Source of the DNA: Nyssa sinensis
Lineage: Eukaryota > Streptophyta > Magnoliopsida > Cornales > Nyssaceae
NCBI GenBank assembly: GCA_008638375.1
Contig: CM018043.1
Coordinates: forward strand, 59,584,510-59,648,509
DNA: 64,000 bases
Reading direction: 5' to 3'
Under the pieces are notes generated by a model. That model was not told the origin of the DNA. It did not search any database and worked only from the letters and a program-made list of their open reading frames with translations. Below are positions 39,222-50,703 of this stretch, one piece after another. Position 1 is the first letter of the stretch; every line of letters starts with the position of its first letter. Position numbers and translations under genes: made by a program.

Positions 39222-39500
39222 CTAATAATAATTACCATTATCCCTAATTGCTCCACATAACTGGATCAGAGTGTTACACATATCATCCTCATTATCCAAC
39301 ATACACTTCAAACGACCATTTTCATTATCCAACATACAATTCGGATGATCAGGGAAAGAATAATGAAATGAAATCTTCTCCTTTCTAATATCCTTCCACC
39401 TCAAACAAACAAACCTAACCAAATCTTACAACTTTAAAATAGTTGTGAAACCTACATTTCTAGCCATCAACATCACTGTATTATCCATCTCACCTGGAAA
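39222..39500 (-). pseudogene. Possible Mutator-like transposase N-terminal remnant
   Basis: On the minus strand the frame reads WKDIRKEKISFHYSFPD, then a block CMLDNEN..CMLDNEDDM that repeats itself, then IQLCGAI. The order resembles the N-terminal domain before plant MULE transposases (a short conserved core, then a D-rich 'DDM' segment). A stop just above 39422 breaks the frame upstream. No catalytic domain is nearby. Confidence 0.35.
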
Positions 39501-39689
39501 ATAAACAAAAAATCATTGATAAAATTTAAAAAATGCAAACAAACAATAAAATAGAGAAATTTATATAAAAATGCATAACAAAAACAAAAGAAACATAAAT
39601 TCATATCTCATTGTAATATAAAACAACAATGTCCAAAACAACACACAAAAACATTCTATATCATTGTACCAAAAATACAACGAAAAAAA

Positions 39690-40020
39690 ATTTGTCATTA
39701 AATCACAAAAAACAAAACAAACAAATAAATTCCTATTTGACTGATACATACAACAAAAAATATAAAACAACAATAGAACCATCATTTGACAAAGATAACT
39801 CTCTATCACTGAATCACAAAAAACAAAACAAACTGAGAATTTTCTCTATCACTTATACATAAATAACACAAGTAAAAAATCTTTGTCATTGAATCACAAC
39901 CAACAAAACGAACAAAGAATTTCTACATCACTAATACATACACAAAACAAGAAAAATTTCTCTATCACTGAATTACAAAATGCAAAAGAATTTCTATATC
40001 AGTAATACATAGACCAAAAA
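39690..40020. repeat. Imperfect tandem array of ATCACTGAATCACAAAAAACA-like units
   Basis: The units TCACTGAATCACAAAA and AACAAAACAAAC recur five or six times with drift (39695, 39805, 39885, 39965 and others), alternating with ATCACTAATACATA. The array is almost free of G on the plus strand. Confidence 0.6.
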
Positions 40021-40542
40021 ACAACTAGAATTTAAAATCCGCAATCAACTACATATTCAAAAACAAAAACAAAACTTGAAAACAATCGATAAAAAATTCA
40101 AAATAAATACACTAACCAAAACAAGTAATCTTAGGGAATTGAATAATTGAACTTGAACAAAATCCAACTCAAAATAATTCCAAATTTGATACATAACAAC
40201 GACCAATCTCAATACAAAATAAATTCGCAATTAATTTTTTTTTTTGACTGGTAAATGATAATTGTATTAAAAAAGGCCCAAGGTGGGCAAGTGTACATCA
40301 AAAGAGTGAAAGCATCAAAGTCTAAAGTCCCCTAAAAAATTTACAAAAGATTTTGTACACAAGGGAAATGCTTCCACGTCCCAAAAGTATAGTAAATTGA
40401 GAATTCTATCTTTTAACCTAACCAAGGAAGTAGATTCCCCCTCAAAAATCATGTTGTTCCATTCGCTCCATATGCTCTAGATGATGTAAATGGGGGTAAG
40501 GCACCAAAATTTCTTGACGTTACTGGTAATATGAGAGCTATG

Positions 40543-41550
40543 CTACCCTGAAAGCAACTCTCTAATTGACCGAGGCATAAACCAAAGGTGACCAATGAGA
40601 GAAAGAACGAGGTGGCAGACATCCCTAGCGATAGGACAATGAATGAAAAGGTGATTGATGCTCTCTTCCTTCACCAAGCACATTACATATTTGTTGGCCC
40701 AAGGGAGACCTCTTCTTTGTAAAGTGCCCAACGTCATAATAGAACCCCACCAAGCGAACCAAACAAAAAAGGCCACCTTAGAAGAGGCCTTGGTCTTCCA
40801 AATTACTTTCCAAGGGAAGCCCTCGACACCCTTTCTTGCCAAATGGGAGTAAAAGATATTTTCTGAAAAGGAGTCGGTCATATCAAGCCTCCAACAAATA
40901 GTCTTCCTTGTCCCTAGCAACATGAGAAAGGTAGAGGTATTCTAAGAGCGCAACTACGTCCTCCAAATCCTAATCATTCAAGTTCCTTCGAAGAGAGGGA
41001 GCCCAAACATCGCTATTTTTGTTGAAGGAGACGAGATCCTCAACCCAAACGTCACAATTGGAGGATAAGGAGAACAATCTTGGAAATTTCCTCTCCCATG
41101 GGGCTTCCCCGCACCACTAATCTACCCAAAACTTCACACGTTTACCATTACCAATAGAAAACGAGATGTTGCTAAGAAAGTCCTACATGCCTTTGGAAAT
41201 GGATTTTCACAGGCCCACCCCATGTGGGCCCCCATCTAGATTTGTGAACCAGTTGCCTTTCTTGCTTCCAACCTTAGCAAAAATGGAAGCTCTCCAACTG
41301 CCCTCTCCTCATGCGCAAAACACCAAAGCCACTTCCCAACAAGGGCTTTATTAAAAACCTTCAAATTCTTCACTCCCGAACCGCCTCCCTTCACCTGGCA
41401 TCTAATCTTGTCCCAGTTGATTAGATTGAGGCCATTGACCACTTCATTTCTGCTCCAAAGGAAGTCCCTTTGGATTTTGTCGAAGAGATTAGCGACCAAT
41501 CCGGGGATGGGGAAAAGAGACATGTAGTAAGTTGGGAGGTTGCCCAACAT
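40543..41550 (-). pseudogene. LINE C-terminal region with zf-RVT domain
   Basis: Contains MLGNLPTYYMSLFPIPG and INWDKIRC (41550-41400), then, after a gap, FPWKVIWKTKASSKVAFFVW and the cysteine-histidine pattern C..EESINHLFIHC (40800-40640), which is the zf-RVT domain at the end of plant LINE ORF2. Confidence 0.8.
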
Positions 41551-41598
41551 ACTCTTGATTAGACTGATCTTCCCACATTTGGAAAGATAATGTGTTTT

Positions 41599-42210
41599 CT
41601 AACCCACAAGTCTTTTTTGAAATCTCTCCACTATAGGGTCCCAAATCGCTTTTGATCTTGAGGAAGCACCAAGGGGCAGGCCCAAATAGGTCAAAGGAAG
41701 GAGGCCCACATTGCAACCCAAGTTCCAAGCCAACACTTTCACATTCTCCACAGCGCCCACCAAAATGAGCTCACTTTTTCCCATATTGATCTTGAGCCTC
41801 GAAGCTATTTCAAAGCATAAAAGGACGCATCTAAGACAGCGGAGATGGTCATCTCTTGCTTCCCAAAATATAATGGTGTCATCCGTAAAAAGAAGACAGG
41901 AGATGTGCACCATGGAGCCCACTTGATTACCCACAGTGAAGCCCTTGAAATAACCCAACATCACTGTTTTCATCAACAATCTACTAAGAGCTTCCATAAC
42001 AATGGCAAAGAGAAAAGGGGACGAGGGGTCGCCCTACTTGAGGCCCCTTGAGCTTTTGAAGAATCTTGTAGAATCTCCGTTGACAAATACAGAAAAGGAA
42101 ACTAAAGCAATACAAGATTTAATCCAATGCCTCCAGCGCTTCCCGAAGCCTATTCTATCAAGCAAATCCAAAAGAAAATCCCACCGAACCCTATTACTTC
42201 ATCTTTTCTA
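41599..42210 (-). pseudogene. LINE reverse transcriptase remnant
   Basis: Frame pieces include GDPSSPFLFAIVMEALSRL, SCLLFTDDTIIFWEA (FADD-type site, here FTDD) and LTYLGLPLGA. A stop lies just before GDPSSPF. The upstream side has a palm-type stretch (RWDFLLDLLDRIGFG). Confidence 0.85.
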
Positions 42211-42408
42211 TGACCCATCGGCACCTGAATCTCTATCACCGACCAATAACGTGGTCCACCTTCGTACCAGACAGGGATTGCGAACCCTCCTAACACCCAT
42301 TTTGAGCCTAATGGTCGCCAGAGCATCAAATTTTGATTTTTTTTCACAAAAACACGAGCCCTATTACTTCATCTTTTCTACGACCCATCGGTGCCTGAAT
42401 CTCTATCG
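42189..42408 (-). repeat. Tandem duplication inside the LINE
   Basis: A block of about 50 bp starting CCCTATTACTTCATC is present at 42189-42239 and again at 42358-42408 with few changes. It lies at the junction where ORF1 and RT were brought together. Confidence 0.7.
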
Positions 42409-42692
42409 GCTCCCAACCTTCCATGTAGCAGCATCCTTCTACAAGCCAATAGTCCAAACTCACTGGAACACCAGCCATGGTCTAGTCCCTTTTTGCCATA
42501 ACTCTCTGCGCTTCCTCTTTAGAAGAAAATTCGAACATGAAAAGAGCCACGTGCATTTCGATAACTTTCGCTGCCGCTCTGCTTTTTCCATCTTCTATTA
42601 ACCCAATTCTGGACTTTCTGGAGTTCCGGCACTAGGTCTGAATCTCCTCCCACTCCGCCAACAAGGCATCGTTTAAAGAAATCCAGCTTCTC

Positions 42693-43220
42693 TTAGCATG
42701 AGGATGAATCAACCTCCAAGTCAGCCCACTCGTTGTGTCCAATTCTTCTCAACACCAGCGTGTTCTCCGGCCACCTTGAGATCGTGGTAGCTTCCAGAAA
42801 GGATTTTCCTTCTTTGATAATGCCTCTTGGCAGTATTTGCCCCAATTTGAGGAGAGCTTTGGCAGCTGAATTCCATACCCCCCCCCCGGCGATCGATCTC
42901 TGGAATGTAAATCTTCCTGTTTTGTTACCATTCCATTCTTCTAGACGCACAAAGAAGCCTACTGAGTTGTATTTTTTCATCATCAGAATGCTGCGAACCC
43001 TTCCGTGGAAGACCCTCTACGATCTTTTCCCCACAGGGTAGGTACCGATTTCGGGTAGCCCATAGTAGATCCATCTCAACCCTTCTTCTTCGACCCAAAT
43101 TGTCTTGACAAAGCCTGCGTCTCTTTCCACAATCTTCAGAAGGCCCTCCCCTGAGCGGAAGAGATCTTCAATCTCAAAGGTTTTCCGTCCATGGTAATAG
43201 AATCGCCTTTGTTCTCTCAT
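42693..43220 (-). pseudogene. LINE ORF1 remnant
   Basis: Two overlapping frames: from 43220, FEIEDLFRSGEGLLKIVERD, and from 42983, EEWNGNKTGRFTFQRSIAGGG. Similar stretches precede the RNA-binding part of plant L1 ORF1. A run of C near 42887 breaks the frame. Confidence 0.6.
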
Positions 43221-43258
43221 CTCGTAGTGTAACCCTTTTCACAATAATCGCAATTAAT

Positions 43259-43987
43259 CAACTAATAAAATCAAAGACAACAACAATCCATTTCGAAAAA
43301 AAAAAAAACTAAATCGAACTCGACAATAATGAGCACAAAAAACTTGAAAAACGAATTTAGAAATCGAATGAAATTAATACACAAAACTGAACAAATGCAA
43401 CCACTTACGATCCAAAAACCCTAGAAACAACCTCTAAGAAATGAGGAAAAAGAATTAAAGAAGGTAATACAACAAAAAACAACCGAAACTCAAACCAAAA
43501 TGAAGGAAGTAATCAAACTTGCAAATTTTGCGAAATGACTTGCCAATTAACGAAGCCCAATCAACTCAAAATAGGGACATTTTTGTCTTTAAAAAATATA
43601 ACAATGACACTTGGCACTTTCAGATCTAGACTAAGATAATTTGAAAATACAAGAAGTTTTGGAATTAAAATACTTTAATTTTTAAAGACTTATTTTGAGA
43701 GATTTTTTAATAATTAATTCTAAAATTTTAATAAATTTTCTGTCTTCAACACAGATAATAAAGGCAGTACTGCAATAAATTAGTTTATAACTTTCTTTTT
43801 TTTTATATTTTTCACTTGAATTCAAAGTTGTTAAATATTTATCTTTTTAAAAAGTTTGATTTTCAAATTGAAACCTTTTTTTTTTTTTTGGATAAGGTAT
43901 AGAATATTATAAACAAGAGAAGGTATAAAAAGTCTACAAGGGGCAGATTTCTCTCAGCATGAAAAAGAGAAGATGAAAGGAATGAAA
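43259..43987. other. Intergenic DNA between LINE and Pack-MULE
   Basis: No gene seen. At about 43878-43925 a T-run followed by GGATAAGGTATAGAATATTA resembles the minus-strand 3' end of a LINE. Confidence 0.45.
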
Positions 43988-43999
43988 CAAAGAAAAGGA

Positions 44000-44110
44000 A
44001 TTTTTTACCCGATCCGGGTGGTTTTAAAATTTATTTACCCGATCAAAGTCTTTTTTAACTTATTTTTCAGAGCCAGGTAGTTTGAAAAGCGTATAAGACT
44101 CCTATGCCTT
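44000..44110 (+). repeat. Left terminal inverted repeat of the Pack-MULE
   Basis: Starts at 43998 and runs through GGTTTTAAAATTTATTTACCC to TTTGAAAAGCGTATAAGACTCC. The mirror at about 48300-48441 matches it in reverse, with gaps. Confidence 0.8.
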
Positions 44111-44327
44111 TCAAAAGCTTACCTTATACGTTGTCTCCCTGATGTAGAAAAAGAAGGATCCTTCAATTTGTAGTCATGTAAAGCGACAATGTCAGTAGAT
44201 TCGCCAACGAGCCATCCGACTGGCTTTCAAATCGGCGTTCTTACTGCTACAACAACCCATCTTCATCCGATTCTTACTGAAAATTAAGTGCATAGTTTCT
44301 TCAAATTTTGTCAAGCAATGAAAATGG

Positions 44328-44488
44328 TATGGGAGTTTCTAGAAATTCTATGTCATCCCAAAGCTTCTTCAGTTTCCCAAATGGGTATGAAAGATCAGCT
44401 AACACAAAGCTAATAGGAAGGGCACAAGGCTTCGAGACACCACTCCGAAAGGTATCAAATGAGCTGCCGCTATATGAAACGGCCAAGA
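44328..44488 (+). pseudogene. Captured 5' fragment of a BEL1-like homeobox gene, part 1
   Basis: The open frame reads MGVSRNSMSSQSFFSF, PNGYERSA, AQGFETPL and ELPLYETAKM, with an ATG at 44328. In BEL1-like (BLH2/BLH4, SAWTOOTH) proteins the N-terminus has SMSQDYHQGIF.F.NGFERSA, then KLRVQGFE.P, then YETAGMLSEMFNFP, in the same order. The frame is cut by the LTR insertion immediately before the LSEMF motif. This is a match to family memory and has not been searched. Confidence 0.6.
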
Positions 44489-47400
44489 TGTAATACCCCG
44501 ACCTGGACTAGCACGTATATCGAGGCAGACTGGGTCGGGTAGTACTATCAGTTGTAACCCGAGATGTTTAAACTCTATATTCTAACATTACATATGACCT
44601 TAGAACGTGAACAGTATCAATTACATAGTCAGCATTGGGCAATGCCCGAGCAGCCTAGAACTATATCCTCGTAATGCGCACACGCACGCAAACCCATGCA
44701 TGCATACATGCACCCATGAACGTTGACCATAAAATATTGGTGTATGCATACGTGCTCGGAGTTTAGTATATACGTATATATATGGGCATATATGTATGTA
44801 TAAAATATGTATAATCATGAGTTTATACATGTATATATATATAATGTATTATACCATATATATGTGTATATTAAATGAAAAAAAAAAGGGAAAAAAAAAA
44901 AAATGGGCAAAAAGGCTGTTATCAGCCGTGCAAGTGTGTGTGAGTGGGTGAGGGTAGATATATATATATATATGTATCAAGAGGTGTGTGTGTACGGTTG
45001 TATGTGTGTGAAATAATTGAGTGTATAACACTCAATAGAGAGTGGTGGTGACAAAAAGTGGGTGTTGGAGTGTGTAGGGAGATCTCAAGGCATGGTTAGG
45101 TCTGACTAGAGAGAGAGAGAGGGCAGGTGATGAGTACACATATACATTGTGCACGGCTGAATTTGAAAGTGAAAAACAAAAGAGAGAAGAGAGTTTCTGA
45201 GTGAGAAAGAAGGGGAACAAGTCTGGAGTAGAGGCGCGAGGAAGACGGGCTCAACACCAAGTGAATCTGAAATTGGAGGTAAGCCACGGTTTCTGTTTTG
45301 AAATTTTATAGCATGATTCGAATTCATTCTGATCATAGGGTCTAAACAAGCATGAAAAATGGCATTGATAGGAACAAACCGTACCTCATTTGGTTCACAA
45401 ATGAGGGAGAAAATCCTAGTTGCAGGTTTGATAGATAATCCGGGTTCCATAGATTTTACGCTTAAAACTTTGAATATAGTTTATGAAAATGACCCTATGA
45501 AGTGCAGAAACATATAGGAAGAAATTAGGGTTCAAACTGTGGCTAAAAAGCCACGAACTGATGGGATTTTCAGACCACCGGAAAATCGGGTTCTCACAAA
45601 AAACCCACTGTTCGAGAAGATAGGGCAGTTTAAATTGAAAGTAAACCCTAGATGTGGAACCCTTGTAAAAATTGGAGTAAAACGACATTCAAAAAAGAGG
45701 GAAAAATCCATCGGAAACCGGTGACCGTCGCCGGAGAAGGCGACTGTTCACCACCGGAACCCTACCAGAGTAATGGGGAAGACTGACCATGAAGTCGTGA
45801 GGCTATCGGGTTAAAATTAAATCGGATCCGGGTTCGGATCGGGTCGGGACCCTGACCGAAAATGAAATGGGAACATGAAACTGTATCGTTTTATATATTG
45901 GATTTTAAATAAATTGGGTCGTTTGGTTACAGGGATAGGAAATGTGAAAATCTGAGTTAGGCTTATCCAAACCATGGATAGGGTAAGAACCAGGATATTG
46001 GAATCAGGTTCTTTGAAATGGACTGAACCGTTTGGTTCAGTGAAGGAGCTAGACCGGTTTAGGGTTTTTGGTTCTGAACCAACTGGTTCAGATCCACAGC
46101 TTTTAGAAATTATAAACCGGCCCCAAATGTTTTAAGAAATGTCACTGTGGCCCAAACAAGAAAATTAATAAAATATTAATTTTACAAAAATGTCCCTATT
46201 TCAAATATGGGTCAAACGAAGTCCAAACGAGGCAAATGAATAGTCAAAATTTATTATCTCGAACGTTCTGAGTCCAATGGTGGGGTCCGTTTTGTAAGAC
46301 GGGACCCCGAAGGATAAAATAACGTAAAGTGCAAAATGACCATTTTGCCCTTTTTAGTACAAAAGTCCAAATAGAATTCCACGAAAGCCTAAACCGACTT
46401 TCTTCGGCGTTCCGGACTCAATGGTAAAGTCTAAATTAGTATTTGAGATACTTATGATAGAAAGGCATAAAATTTGATGAATAGAATTTATTCTAAAACG
46501 TATTCACTGATATATAGGGAACTCGAAAGGCAAGGGTACACTCACGGATTTCTGATATAGAATCACGATAGAGGTAAGTGGATCACTCTCTCTTACATAT
46601 GGTGTTTCCACAAGCCAAGTTTATTCTTTTACTGCCAAACTCGTACTCTTGAATGTATTGATATCCTTGTGTTCCACAATTTGATATTTTTCTATCTTGT
46701 GGACATTTGATTGACTGATGTATCATTGTTATCATGTTACACTATGCCTTGAAAGTACCACATGTTATTGCTATCCACAATGTGATATTGTTCTATCTTG
46801 TGGACATTGATTGACTGCTATATCGTTGTTATCATGTTGAACCATGCCTTGAAAGGCCTACTATTGTATCCTTATTGAATGAATGATATTCCATTTTTAT
46901 ATTCTATGGAGTTACTTATGATCATGACATGTTTATGAACACGGGAGTTGTGCTCAGTCATAACACCTATCTGATGCTATCTGATTGACTGGGACCTACG
47001 GGTCAAGTCTGTGAACAGACAACTGGCAATTCACTGGAATTCACTAGGGGGTATGCCGGGCCCCAAAAGATCGAGGGCCTGCCGAGCCCTGACACAAAAT
47101 AACAGCATCTCTTATGACTGACAGAACTTGATTGTTGAATGGCACTATCCCTTATGATTCTTCAAGTCTCGAGGGACTTGCATTGATTGATTTGATTGTG
47201 ATCGGTTCATTGTGGCAGTACTTCATTGTTGTTATATTATCATTGAATTTCTTCATATTGCTATTACACCCAATACTGCTAATTGTGTATTGTGATTACT
47301 GTTCATTGGCCCTCGTGGCAATTGTTTCTATTGGCCATCATGGCAATTGTTTTCATTGGCAATCACAGCATCTCATTCTCATGATTGGCTATCATATTCT

Positions 47401-47863
47401 CATATGAAATTGTATTCATTATTGATCATCGATACCAGTGTTAGAGATCTGCATTTATTTACTGAACTTTGTAGCTCATTCCACCCCACTTACCCCCCAT
47501 TTCAGGTAATGACGCTGCGAGACCCCAATAGGAGTCTAAGAGCGTAAAGGGACATTTTGAAGTACTGTACCAGTCTAAGTTAGTTCTCCTATGTATTCAC
47601 CACCCCCGAGTGCTGGTTACGTTTAGTTCTCATTTTGTCTTATGTAGAACTATGTCATGTATTTAATAGACTTCCGCTGTTTAAATTATTTAAAAGACTT
47701 CCGTTGGATTACTGTAATTGATAAAGACTTCCGTTGTTCATTGTTTAAAATTTTTAGTACATTGCATATTAGTACTATGATATAGGAATGGAAAAAGTAG
47801 GGACGGCCTTCAGGTCGGCCCCACGACACGAGATCTGCATAGGATGGGTTTCGGGTCGTGACA
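44489..47863 (+). mobile_element. Solo LTR (Ty3/gypsy-like, 3.4 kb) inside the Pack-MULE
   Basis: Starts TGTAATACCCCGACC and ends CGGGTCGTGACA, with a 5-bp target duplication CAAGA on each side (44484-44488 and 47864-47868). No reverse transcriptase or gag is inside, and no second LTR copy is seen, so it is best read as a solo LTR left by recombination. It contains AGACTTCCGNTG repeated three times near 47670-47740 and a purine/pyrimidine-rich middle near 45100-45130. Confidence 0.85.
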
Positions 47864-47905
47864 CAAGATGCTGTCGGAGATGTTTAACTTTGTGCTGGTG
47901 TATTG
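47864..47905 (+). pseudogene. Captured BEL1-like fragment, part 2
   Basis: After the solo LTR and its duplicated CAAGA the frame goes on as LSEMFNFVLVY and a stop. LSEMFNF is the expected continuation of the homeobox-family motif cut at 44488. The homeodomain and POX domains are absent, so only about 70 residues of the N-terminus were captured. Confidence 0.6.
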
Positions 47906-48199
47906 AAGAAAGTGGGATAGGCGTGGAGGTGTGACGGGGTAAAGCTGTAAGTGCTGCGCATTTTAGGAGGCGTGGAGTAGGGGGAGGGAGAGAGAGAGCG
48001 TGCGAAGGTGTACTAATCGATTGAATGACGGAGAAGAAGAAAGGGGATGTGAGAATTGAGGGAAAAAAGGGGGAATTGATTGACAGGTAAATAGGATGTC
48101 TGTGACTGTGAAAGCATTCTCTCTCATTTGTATTGATTTTTGAAAAGGGAATGGTAGTTTGAAAGAGGCCCAAAGTGTTACAGAAACCAGAAGAGCCCG

Positions 48200-48441
48200 T
48201 TACAGTAAACGAGAGTGATGCCTTTGAAAGGCGTAAAAATCTTATACGCCTTTAAAAGGTGTATAAGACTTATACGCATTTCAAAAGCGTAGGAATCTTA
48301 TACGCTTTTCAAAGAAAAATATTTTCAAAAGCGTATAACATTTATACACTTTTAAAAACTATTTAGGTCCGGGAAATAAGTTAAAAATGACTTGGGTCGG
48401 GTAAATAAATTTTAAAACCAATCAAGTCGGGTCAAAAATTC
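48200..48441 (-). repeat. Right terminal inverted repeat of the Pack-MULE with iterated palindromes
   Basis: Includes four or five units of CTTTTGAAA(G/T)GCGTA / TACGC..TTTCAAAAG type in 48225-48345 before the terminal GGTTTTAAAATTTATTTACCC in reverse. Confidence 0.75.
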
Positions 48442-48451
48442 CAAAGAAAAG

Positions 48452-49929
48452 AGAGTAAGAAAATACAGTCAAGTATGTATATATATATATATATATATAA
48501 TTTGTACAATTGATAATGCGTATATCACATTTTTGTAGACCGTATTCCTTATTCAATATCACATTTTTGCGCACATATTTGAATCATCTGAAACACACGT
48601 CGCCGCCACCTGAATCTCAAATAATCAATGACTAATGAAATCATCAATTTCACAGCGCTGAATGGCTTCGAAACCTCTTCCACCTTCCCAGTTTTTCCCT
48701 TCCCTGAGGAAAATAAATTGATTTTCATCAGTCTTCCCTGAGGAATAAATAAATAAGAAACTCCTCTTTAACATATAATAATGAAAATATGGGCGACTTC
48801 TTTTTATTTCCACACGGGGGAACAAAAATAAAAAGGATAGAATGTTGAAGAGCATAAAGCTGATGGAATTATCTAACTTGGCTCATCCAGAAGGGGAAAA
48901 AATCCCGTAACATATTGCACCTAATAAAATGGCAAGACACCTTTATCGTCTTCATTGTAAATGTAGGAAATCTATGGGGCTTTGACACATCAGTCAATAG
49001 TACCCACTACTCACCAAGATTTCTTTTGGCAACTGCTACTCTAAGTCTCCAACCATTTTATCATGACGCCTGACTTTTGCCACTCAAAAGGATTTAGCAA
49101 ACAGTCACCGCCGGCCTCTTGAATCTCCGTTGTGTTCCCAAAGGGATTTATATGAACCTTGTGTTTTTAGCGTTAAAAAGAAAAACAAAAATATTGAAGG
49201 TCTCTATGCCATACAGGTCTCTATGCCCATGATTAGAGGTCTGCTTGTTAGGCAATACCAAATTGGTTAACACTAATGAAGGTGGGGCTTGTTCATAGAG
49301 AGGGGGAGAATAATTAAAGAAAGAAACAAAACAAAAAAAAAAAAAAAGTATTCTCTTCCAACTAAAGCAGGACAAATGTTGCAATGTATTACATTATTAG
49401 GAAGTCTACTGTTCTTTTTTTTTCTTTTTTTTTGTTGAGAAAATTAGGAAGCCTACTGTTATTGGATGGAAAAACTCACTTTTTGTAGTATATAATATCC
49501 CTTCTCCTCTCAACTCTGTCTGGGAACCAGTGGACCAAACTGAACCATGGGCATCAGGTTGATTCGGCATTAGAAGTGACCAGTACAGATGCTTATATTA
49601 ATTACAATGTCAATTAAAAATTATTTTGCTGCTAATTCAATATCCAATACAAAGGTCATTTCCCAGTGGTCATCTTTCTGACTAGAGGTGCTGGGGATAG
49701 ACTAGGTACAGGCCTAGTCTTCAGCATTATTCTCAGGAAACGTCTGGACTTAGCTCAACCACTCTCCTGCTTGTTAACCAAAGCTTTTAACATTGCACCA
49801 AGCAATGACCCTTAAGACTCACAAATATTACCAAAAATGAAAAAATAATAAAAACAGTAATAACAAAACAACAAGAATATATATATATATATGAACAAAT
49901 AAAAAATTATTAACTAAATTTCCTCCCTT
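48452..49929. other. Intergenic DNA
   Basis: No gene is supported. It has a (TA)n run at about 48478-48499 and a few A- and T-tracts. Confidence 0.5.
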
Positions 49930-50395
49930 TATTTGTTTATACAGAAGCACGGCCATGATTTTGTAATTGAAAGTCCTATATTTAGGGTTGGGGAGTGCTA
50001 TTCAGGGGGGTTGGGTTGGGGGGAGTTCTGGGAGCATGTTAGGTTTGATGTGGGAGCAGGGTCTCAAGTGAAATTTTGGAAGGATGTGTGGTGTGGGGAT
50101 GTAGCTTTGAGGGTAACATTTCCTGGCTTATTTGGTTTGTCCCGCAACAAGGGAGCCTGGGTGAGGGAGTGCTATGAGAAGGTTGGGATTCTTGGGAATT
50201 TGTTGGTGTGGAGTCCTAAATTCAGGAGAGAGTTCTATGATTGGGAGATGGAAGAGGTGGAGCATTTCCTTCAGCATATCCAGAGATTCAGGGCGACTGA
50301 GGGAAAGGAAGACAAGATTGTGTGGAAGCTAGCTGCGAGGACATTCACGACACAATCCTTTTATAGGAGCTTGACAAACAGAGGAGGCTTGTATT

Positions 50396-50703
50396 TGTTA
50401 GATTCGGTGGAATAATATAAAAGAGACAGAAAATATAATAGAAAGAGAGCAGAGAAAAAATGAAAAAACCCAAGAGACTACATTCTATTAGACTGAATTC
50501 TTCACATATGAAACTAAACAAAAGATCTCCATATATAGGAGGGTACTGAGGTTGTACATAGAAAGCGTAAATAAAGGAAACAAACTATGGAACCCTAATC
50601 CCACTAGCATTACATAATAAAATATGTGGCGGCTACCCTAACCCTAGTATCACATTAATATATAGGCGACTAACCCTAACCCTAATATATTATACTTCTA
50701 ACA
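50396..50703 (-). repeat. 3' LTR of the non-autonomous element
   Basis: Starts TGTTAGATTCGGTGG and ends TATACTTCTAACA on the plus strand. It carries two CCCTAACCCTA telomere-like words and, in the minus reading, a TATA-like CTATATATGG. Confidence 0.9.

Larger units (their letters stand above)
40236..43247 (-). mobile_element. L1-type LINE, internally deleted, with target-site duplication
   Basis: An 11-bp direct repeat TCGCAATTAAT flanks it (40225-40235 and 43248-43258). The poly-A tail is on the minus strand at about 40236-40245 (seen as T). From the 5' end on the minus strand: an ORF1-like nucleic-acid-binding part (43220-42693), reverse transcriptase (about 42210-41599, with LLFTDDTIIFW as the catalytic motif), a linker (41550-41236) and a zf-RVT domain (40923-40543). 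The endonuclease is missing, so about 2-3 kb was lost between ORF1 and RT. Stops occur throughout. Confidence 0.88.
43998..48441 (+). mobile_element. Mutator-like element carrying host gene sequence (Pack-MULE), split by a solo LTR
   Basis: The terminal inverted repeats are about 110 bp. The left begins GAATTTTTTACCCGATCC and the right, reversed, GAATTTTTGACCCGACTT; both continue with GGTTTTAAAATTTATTTACCC. A 10-bp target duplication CAAAGAAAAG flanks it (43988-43997 and 48442-48451), in the Mutator range of 8-11 bp. Subterminal palindromes of TTTCAAAAGCGTATAA type occur on both sides. Without the LTR at 44489-47863 and one 5-bp repeat the element is about 1064 bp. It has no transposase. Confidence 0.85.

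Noticed and set aside
42002..42601. 199-codon open frame on the plus strand
   Set aside because: Antisense to LINE reverse transcriptase and the rearranged junction on the minus strand.
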